Positions 57,975 to 64,000 of a stretch of 64,000 nucleotides of DNA are shown piece after piece (position 1 is the stretch's first letter; every line of letters starts with the position of its first letter). Location: NCBI RefSeq assembly GCF_000464535.1, contig NW_006916648.1:124358-188357 (forward strand). Reading direction: 5' to 3'. The position numbers and the translations under genes were made by a program. Below the pieces are notes generated by a model. It did not search any database, had not been told where the DNA came from, and saw nothing but the letters and a program-made list of their open reading frames with translations. Source of the stretch: Endocarpon pusillum Z07020. Taxonomy: Eukaryota; Ascomycota; Eurotiomycetes; Verrucariales; Verrucariaceae.

Positions 57975-60900
57975 ATGGCTTCACAATCGATCCGGTCTGG
58001 GGGCATTTCAAGGACACTATCCGCATCTTGTACCTGGTTGAGAATCGTAGTCTTGAAGAGCTCAGATGTCAGATGACAACAAGATACCAATTTTCGGCAA
58101 CGTAAGGCCCCCTTCGGCAAAACTCACTCACGATTGCTGAAGACAACGCTGAATCTGAAAAGCAAAGCACAATATGAACTCCACCTCAGAAAATGGGGTT
58201 TTCGCAAGAATCTAACCAAAGAAGAATGGGAGATAATTGCCTACAATATTGGAAAAAGGAAGAGAGAGCAAAAGGAGAGTGAAGTGTATGACGGCGAAAG
58301 GTTGATCGAATCAAAGAAAGTGAAGAAGGCGATTTCACGATATGGTCCTATTTCAGCAAGAGCCGTAACTCACTTCTCAGGTAATCATATTCACATTATC
58401 TCAAACTTCAGTTCCTCACATTGGAGACAGCGCCATTGCAGCAAATGCCTGATGGTATCATCATTCGTACACCACCGCCAACAAACCCTTCACCTCCGAT
58501 GGTGAACCCTTCATCAGCATCAATCTGCTGCAGACACATTAGAACGAACACGAACCCTATTTTCATGGATGAGCTTCCCTTTGTCCAATTCAGTTTCGCG
58601 CTCAACATGGAAGGTATGTACACAAAGTCTATGACTTCTGATTCTTAAATCTCCCTGGTATTACAGTAGCAGTTTCTAGGCATTCTCAATACAATCGATT
58701 TCATGATGAGTTGTAAAGTTCCGGCTGACATGTTTATACAGCGAGATTTCCTTCAGCCATCTCCGAAAGCGGCAGTTCCCGACCCTTCATTCTACCCCAA
58801 GGCATTTGCTCTAGTATTTTTGACCAATTTATAACACGAACGAGTGGAGCAGAACCTTCAGATTCTTTCACTCAGACTGTTAAAGCCTTAATGCCAGAGG
58901 GCGTCTTCTCCAGTCATCCCATGAGTCTGCCGATGGAAGTGTCACCAGGGCATCCATCATTAACCGTCAACTTCCTCACTTTGACCATATTCTTGGCGTC
59001 AAATAAGCTTCTGGAGCCAACCGCGAATGTTAGTAAGAAGATCTATGAATGGCTAAAACGCGGATCGAATGCCGGTCTTATGGAGCACCTTTTGTCAACC
59101 GGTGGACCTACGGCTCAGGCGCTTGCTGAGAATCTCTTCAGACTCGCTATCGATGATGACGACCCTCGTACAGTCAAGAAAATGATGGAGTTAGGTGTCG
59201 ACCCAAACCAACAGATATACCGCACTGTATGTGGTTCAATTATCACACCATTCCAACGCGCTTGTCAAATGCGCAGCGTAGGACTTGTTCGAGTATTGAT
59301 AGATGCAGGAGCAGATGTCGAAGGCACAGAATCTCATGGATGGTCTGCACTAACGTGTGCTTTGGAGTACTTCGAAGACGATGATGACCCTTGCCCCGCC
59401 GAACTAGTACGACTTTTGTTAGGTGCTGGAACAAAGGTCAACCCCAGAGATGGACGATCCCCACTGGGCATAGCCGCAAAGTCAGGTTCAGTCGAGACTG
59501 TTGCTCTTCTTATTGTTGCAGGTGCCGAGGTAAACTTACCAGATGGGCGACTCGGCACTACTCCTCTCATGAAAGCTCTGCAGAGCGAATGGTTCATTTC
59601 TGATGACATTGTCATCGCTATTGTAATGAAACTTCTCGACGCCGGGGCCGATCCGAAAGCAACAGCCTGCTATGGTGGCAAATTTATGACGGCCTTGGAA
59701 GCTGCACTACTCAGAGACAGCAATGAATTAGTGCAGCTACTCTTGGATCGCGGAGCGCATATTCAAGAATCCGCGTTCCTCATGGTTGTCACAGCTTTGG
59801 ACTTGGATACTGTCAAATTACTCCTCAATTCTGGCGCTCGAGTCACGCAGAGAGCGATTGAAATTGCAGCTCAAGCTGGCGACTGTGAGCTAGTTCTCTT
59901 CCTTCTCGAATCCGCAGAAGAGAGCATCAAAGAGAGAATTATCAGCGCTGCAATGATCAAGGCTATCCACTACGGCTTCACGGACGTACTTGATGCGTTA
60001 GATGCGTCTGATGTTGAGTTGATGGTTTCAGATGAACTGCCTACTGCTATTACGGCTGCTGCTGATAGGGGAGACACTCCTATACTTCGCTTGCTTCTTA
60101 GCAAAAACTCAAGGCATCGAGCAATTGTCAGTCAATTTCTGGGCGACTCGCTGTCCTGTGCCATCCTCAGAGGCCACAATGATATCACGGAAATGCTTCT
60201 TGCGGCTGGCGCAGATGTGAGCCCCAGGCTTCGTGCCGAGCGTGGATGGCCGCTTCTGGAGGCAATACACCGGAAAGACTTGGATCTTACAAGAAAGCTC
60301 TTGGCTGCGGGCGCCGCAGTGAATGCAGTAAGTCGGTTTGCCCAAAACTTTCGCCCCATGGAAACCAAGATGACTGTGCTGCCAGCAGCGGTCGCTTGGG
60401 GACATCGCCCTTAATCCGGAGTATCATCAATGCAGGAGCTTGGGTTAATGCAGTGGAACGCGGAAGATGGAAAACAGCACTCACTTTGGCTGTCGAGAAG
60501 GGAGATGCAAAAACCACTCAACTCTTGATAGATGCGGGTGCCGATGTCAATTTCCCATGTTTCGGACCTACACCCCTTGAAGCCGCAATAAAAAATAAGG
60601 ACAATGACATGGTTGAATACCTACTTGGTAGGGGTGCAGATCCAGATGAAGATTCGCTCAGTGCAGCTGTCTCCGGGAGCGTGGAGCTGGCACGGTTAAT
60701 TTTATCAGCGTTTTCAAAACAAGACGGGCGTTTACCAAAGCAATTTGGTTGTCACGCACTGGGACTTGCTATCCGATCGAAAAATGCTGCAATGATTGAA
60801 TTTCTTCTTGCAAATGGGGTAGACCCAAGCACGCCCGTACCTTGGAAACATGGCAGGCATATAGGGCTCGACGCCAAAGAAGATTCTGCTCTTGGAACTG

Positions 60901-61731
60901 CCATAAAGACGGACAGAAGCGCTGACCTGTGGATTGTGCAGATGCTTTTGCGTTGGGGTGCAGATCCCAACAGCATCGTGAACAATTTCCTAATTTCTAC
61001 GCCTCTCTCCGCAGCTATCGCAGAGCGAAACCTGGCAATGGTCAATATTTTGATCGAAGCAGGAGGGAACGTGAACGCAAGCATAACTGCTGCTTTGTGG
61101 GAGACACCTTTACAGCTGGCAGTCGAAAAAGGATGCATGAATATTATTCAAGTACTCTTGCAACATGGTGCTGATGTGAATGCGAGTGTAGCTGATGGTT
61201 TGATGGGGACACCTTTACAGTTGGCAATTGAGGAAGGACGTATAGATATTGTTCAAGTGCTCTTGCAGCATGGCGCTGATGTGAATGTGAGTGTAGTTGT
61301 TACTTCGACACACACCCCTTTGCAGCTGGCAGTCGAGAGGGGACGTATGGATATTGTCCAAGTACTCTTGGAGCATGGCGCTGACGTGAATGCACCACCA
61401 TACGATAGATATGGGGCAACTGCACTCCAATTCGCCGCAATTGGTGGATATGTTGGGCTTGCTTATCTCCTTATGGAGAAAGAAGCTGATGTGAATGCTC
61501 CACCTGCGAGGACAGAAGGAAGAACGGCACTAGAAGGAGCGGCCGAGCACGGCCGCATCGACATGTTGCAACTCCTGCTCAAGGCCGGAGCGCAAGTCAT
61601 AGGATCTGGAGGTGAGCAGTTCGAACGGGCAAAGAATTTTCGCTTCCAAGAACGGTCACATTGCTGCAAGACGAATCCTGGAATCACATTACACCCAATT
61701 TTGGGAAGGCTTTGAGGGTGGGATCTACTAG
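57975..61731 (+). CDS. Clr5-domain ankyrin-repeat protein, reading frame damaged
   Basis: Exons can be followed at about 57989-58101, 58163-58364, 58412-58613 and 58742 onward. The first two give a Clr5 domain (VWGHFKDTIRILYLVENRSL; KAQYELHLRKWGFRKNLTKE; KKVKKAISRYG), the third a linker (LQQMPDGIIIRTPPP), and the rest about 20 ankyrin repeats (VRVLIDAGADVEGTESHGW; QVLLQHGADVN). Three problems remain. The ATG at 57975 is out of frame with the Clr5 start at 57989. The ankyrin frame changes between about 60336 and 60385 (a GTTTGC intron or a frameshift). Near 61637 a one-base shift in a T-run moves the natural end (NGHIAARRILESHYTQFWEG, stop at 61729-61731) out of frame, so the open frame stops at 61715 instead. 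Clr5-ankyrin proteins are abundant in filamentous ascomycetes; their functions are mostly unknown. It may be a recent pseudogene. Confidence 0.7.
61101..61415 (+). repeat. Three 105-bp tandem ankyrin-coding repeats
   Basis: Units starting at 61101, 61206 and 61311 are each 105 bp (35 codons) and are similar at DNA level, for example ACACCTTTACAG(C/T)TGGCA at the start of the first two and CATGG(C/T)GCTGA(T/C)GTGAATG near the end of each. Other ankyrin repeats in the gene match only at protein level, so this is a younger expansion. Confidence 0.8.
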
Positions 61732-62343
61732 CTACAGACATGGGGATATTGAATAATTTACAGTTCTAGACTAGGGCCTTCGAATTTGTTCTCTCGGAGC
61801 TCGCTGCCATTGAGCCGATAAATGTTATCCTGATGGTGGGTCTTCAGTTACACCCAGCCACTTCAGAGTATCTCTCAATCAATACTGCCGTCGCTGTTGC
61901 GCACATATGCCATTGCTATCATAGAAACAGAAGGGGTATTTCGCGGAGTTTGCAGATTGAACGATCGCATCCAACTTTTCCACATGCATGAAAAAAAATA
62001 ATCAAACTAGTCCTTCGACACCAGTATAAGATGGTTAAGGGAGCAAAGGGAGATGTGGAAGCCCAAAGCACCAAATCCAGGTATCGTTTCCAAGATATCT
62101 GGCGATGATGAGCAAAGTAATGCCGCAGGCAGCAGCAGAATTCACATCATATTTCCAATTCTGGGCACTGCTACGCAGAAGACACCGGTACGAGCATCGA
62201 AATTAGAGGTCGGAAAGCAGTGAGAGGGGAGAACTGGGATAAAACAAACGGATCAAATGAAAATCAAGAATGAGATACAGCCCTGATGATCCTCGTGGCC
62301 CTCTATTTTCCTTTTTGCTTTATGCCTCGACCCATCCATCGCC
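61732..62343. other. Gap between the ankyrin gene and the Copia remnant
   Basis: I see no coding signal. An A-run follows CATGCATG near 61984-61998. The stretch may include eroded upstream parts of the retrotransposon, but no reverse transcriptase motif is readable. Confidence 0.35.
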
Positions 62344-62810
62344 CGAAAGAGTTCGGACGGATATATCTTTAAGCTCTACAACGGAGCAATCGACTGGCGA
62401 GCCACGAAGCAACGCACGGTCACTACATCAAGTACTGAGGCGGAGCTACTATCGGCATCGGTAGCCGCCGAGAGACTATTTGGTGGACTCGATTCTTCAA
62501 AGCCATTGATTTCGATACGGAGCAAGATGTTGTAATTGGGTGTGACAATTTGCAAACTATACGGTTGTTCACTAAGGAAGGTCAAAAGCTCGATTCAAAG
62601 CTCCGTCACGTTGATATTCATCGTCATTGGCTCCGACAGGAACTACAAAACGGTACTATTCAACTTAAATACGCCAAAACAACTGAAATGTCAGCGGACG
62701 GTCTCATGAAGTCGCTGCCTTCGCAACAGCACGAAACGTTCATTCGACAGCTTGGGCTTGTACAAATTGAAAGCAAGTTAGCCCCGAAAAGACAAACAGA
62801 CTCGGTTTGA
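62344..62810 (+). pseudogene. Ty1/Copia RNase H and Pol C-terminus remnant
   Basis: Two frames overlap at a shift near 62475. The first reads SSDGYIFKLYNGAIDWRATK then TVTTSSTEAELLSAS; the second continues VIGCDNLQTIRLFTKEGQKL, LRHVDIHRHWLRQELQNGTI, AKTTEMSADGLMKSLP and FIRQLGLVQIES. These are the standard motifs of the Copia RNase H domain, with its acidic residues in STEAEL and GCDNLQT and the HVDIHRHWLRQE block. Integrase and reverse transcriptase are absent upstream. It is a truncated, frameshifted relic. Confidence 0.88.
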
Positions 62811-62863
62811 AAACTACTCGGATTTAAGCGCCTTTCAACGAAGCCTCGAAAGGCGCTCCGCTG

Positions 62864-63232
62864 ATGTCCGTGGTGCTAGCACTGACTGTACTCTATCATT
62901 GGCAAGTGTCCAGTACAGTCAAACCTCTGCTTCGAGGTGTTGCCTTGAGGACACCAAGAGGGAGGCGTGGTGCCGTGGTCGCAATGCCGATTTTAGGTCC
63001 CCGTCTGCATCACCCAGCCCTCGAGTTTGGAACTCCAACTGTTTGGATTCCTAATGGGTTCATTGGTGAAGGTGAAAATTTGGGTCTTTCAGACCGCGAG
63101 ATTGCAAGGACACAGAAAATATACCGTGGCATGCTGCCGATGAGTAATGCGCACGCTGCTTTAGACGCAAAGGCTATCCTCCACGTGCACCACCTGGACC
63201 TACCACAAGATATCAGGTCAAGGTGGATGTAG
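62864..63232 (+). pseudogene. C-terminal fragment resembling a CSC1/OSCA-type channel
   Basis: An ATG-started frame of 122 codons reads like the last membrane segment and cytosolic tail of DUF221/CSC1-type stress-gated cation channels. A hydrophobic start (VVLALTVLYHWQVSSTVKPL) is followed by LHHPALEFGTPTVWIPNGF, LGLSDREIARTQKIY and DAKAILHVHHLDL, a layout like the HPA...WIP...LG(L/I)S...E tail. The bulk of the channel (nine or so membrane segments) is absent because the Copia remnant lies immediately upstream. It may be a truncated gene or the 3' exon of a gene disrupted by the retroelement. The assignment is by motif layout only. Confidence 0.4.
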
Positions 63233-64000
63233 AAACAAGAATCTGAGGGTGTCTCCATCAGAAAAGTGTGGCTTATGTCACTCATAAGAGCAGCAGTATT
63301 TAGACTCATCGATTATCTGGAAAGGTACTTTAGTCTCACACAAAATTGCTATGTGCTTGATCATTGCCTGTTTTGGGCGTAGAATCGCTGCTGGTGCGCT
63401 GTCTCTTCCGGTTTAGCCCTGCCCGGTCAGGCAAGGTGGCCCTCGCTGCTTAGCCTGGGTATAAAGAGCCCGCTGCTCCTCAATCTCCTCCGTCCTCCCT
63501 TCTTTTCTGTCTTCTAGTCCTTTCCCCTGGGGTACTTCGGTGTTCAAGATCCACTCTACGATAACCAACGGACGTCGCCTGGGTTTTGCAGAATCGTCGT
63601 GTTGTTTGTTGATCTCCGATTTCCGGCTTCAGTATTTGATACACCAGAAGAGTTTGGGAAAATACACATATTGCTGAGGTCGTGTGGGATACGATTCAGG
63701 CCAACGGGATCGCTTAATGATCATAGAAGTTCCGACCCTTTTGCAGCGCCTAGGAAATTTTTACGACCCGAAATCGAACCAACAGCGCTACCTTGGCCAT
63801 GTTATTGACCTGTCCGACAGGCTTTCTTCGTCCATGTACCAAAGCATCAGACTAGAAGACCACAAACAAGTTCAAATACGTGTCAAGAACTGTTGAGAGA
63901 TGAAGATGGTTGGTTTCTACGGCGTATTTGAAAAAGACAGGAGCTAAATACATGCCAAGCTGCTCGTTGACGGGAATGTCTTCGGGCAGGTACATTCGCA
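63233..64000. other. Right-edge region with a promoter-like or LTR-like stretch
   Basis: No supported gene. A TATAAAG element at 63460-63466 is followed by a CT-rich, C-rich stretch (CTCCTCAATCTCCTCC), as in fungal core promoters and in retrotransposon LTRs. Two overlapping plus frames (63599-63808 and 63684-63896) have no recognisable domain; a gene starting here would run off the window. Confidence 0.35.

Noticed and set aside
60246..60420. Independent start of a second ankyrin gene at 60246
   Set aside because: The first 50 codons in that frame are not ankyrin-like, and the first ankyrin frame continues to about 60335; one gene with a splice or frameshift explains it better.
1..64000. CRISPR arrays, rRNA genes, bacterial-type operons
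   Set aside because: No regularly spaced direct repeats, no rRNA-like sequence, and the intron-containing genes are clearly eukaryotic.

Overview
This window is fungal nuclear DNA. The evidence is several genes split by short GT-AG introns of about 45-130 nt, often with a CTAAC-like branch point, plus recognisable Chs5, a trichothecene-efflux-type MFS pump, a Clr5-ankyrin protein and a Mup1-type permease remnant. That combination points to a filamentous ascomycete (Pezizomycotina). The class cannot be fixed from the sequence; Dothideomycetes is only a guess. Transposase copies full of in-frame stops and G-to-A type changes but without frameshifts suggest repeat-induced point mutation (RIP).

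Layout. 1-5.8 kb is gene-poor and repeat-derived: a decayed Tc1/mariner-like element (1388-2722), a degraded coding remnant near 4.2-4.5 kb, and an LTR-like repeat with a 19-bp tandem repeat (5144-5358). 5.8-28.4 kb is a conserved housekeeping block: CHS5, a hypothetical ORF, MTC5/SEA3 (minus), UBC13, a 926-residue Ser-rich protein with a Cys-rich C-terminus, RPL24, an AIF/AMID-like flavoprotein and mitochondrial/cytosolic fumarase. 28.4-41 kb is sparser and accessory: a TRI12-type MFS transporter, a second copy of the LTR-like repeat, a membrane-anchored hotdog thioesterase, a second RIP-scarred Tc1/mariner element with intact inverted repeats and TA target duplication (38075-39468), and a DJ-1/PfpI protein lacking its nucleophilic cysteine. 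41.7-45.2 kb is a gene graveyard: a cytochrome P450 pseudogene followed by a Mup1-like amino-acid permease pseudogene. 48.3-54.6 kb returns to housekeeping genes: UBP6 and ARPC4 diverging from a 325-bp intergenic region, then an RRM-like protein. 56.4-64 kb holds a small membrane protein, a Clr5-ankyrin gene with several reading-frame breaks, a Copia RNase H remnant and a CSC1/OSCA-like C-terminal fragment.

Where genes can be linked: UBC13 and UBP6 are both ubiquitin-system genes but are far apart, so no cluster is implied. MTC5 (TORC1-regulating SEA complex), CHS5 (exomer cargo export) and ARPC4 (actin patches) are ordinary cell-biology genes. I see no biosynthetic gene cluster, CRISPR array, rRNA gene or convincing tRNA. 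I found no clear undescribed system. The best candidates for novelty are the Cys-rich 926-residue protein and the Cys-less DJ-1 homologue. Exon boundaries were worked out by hand from splice signals, frame continuity and family conservation.
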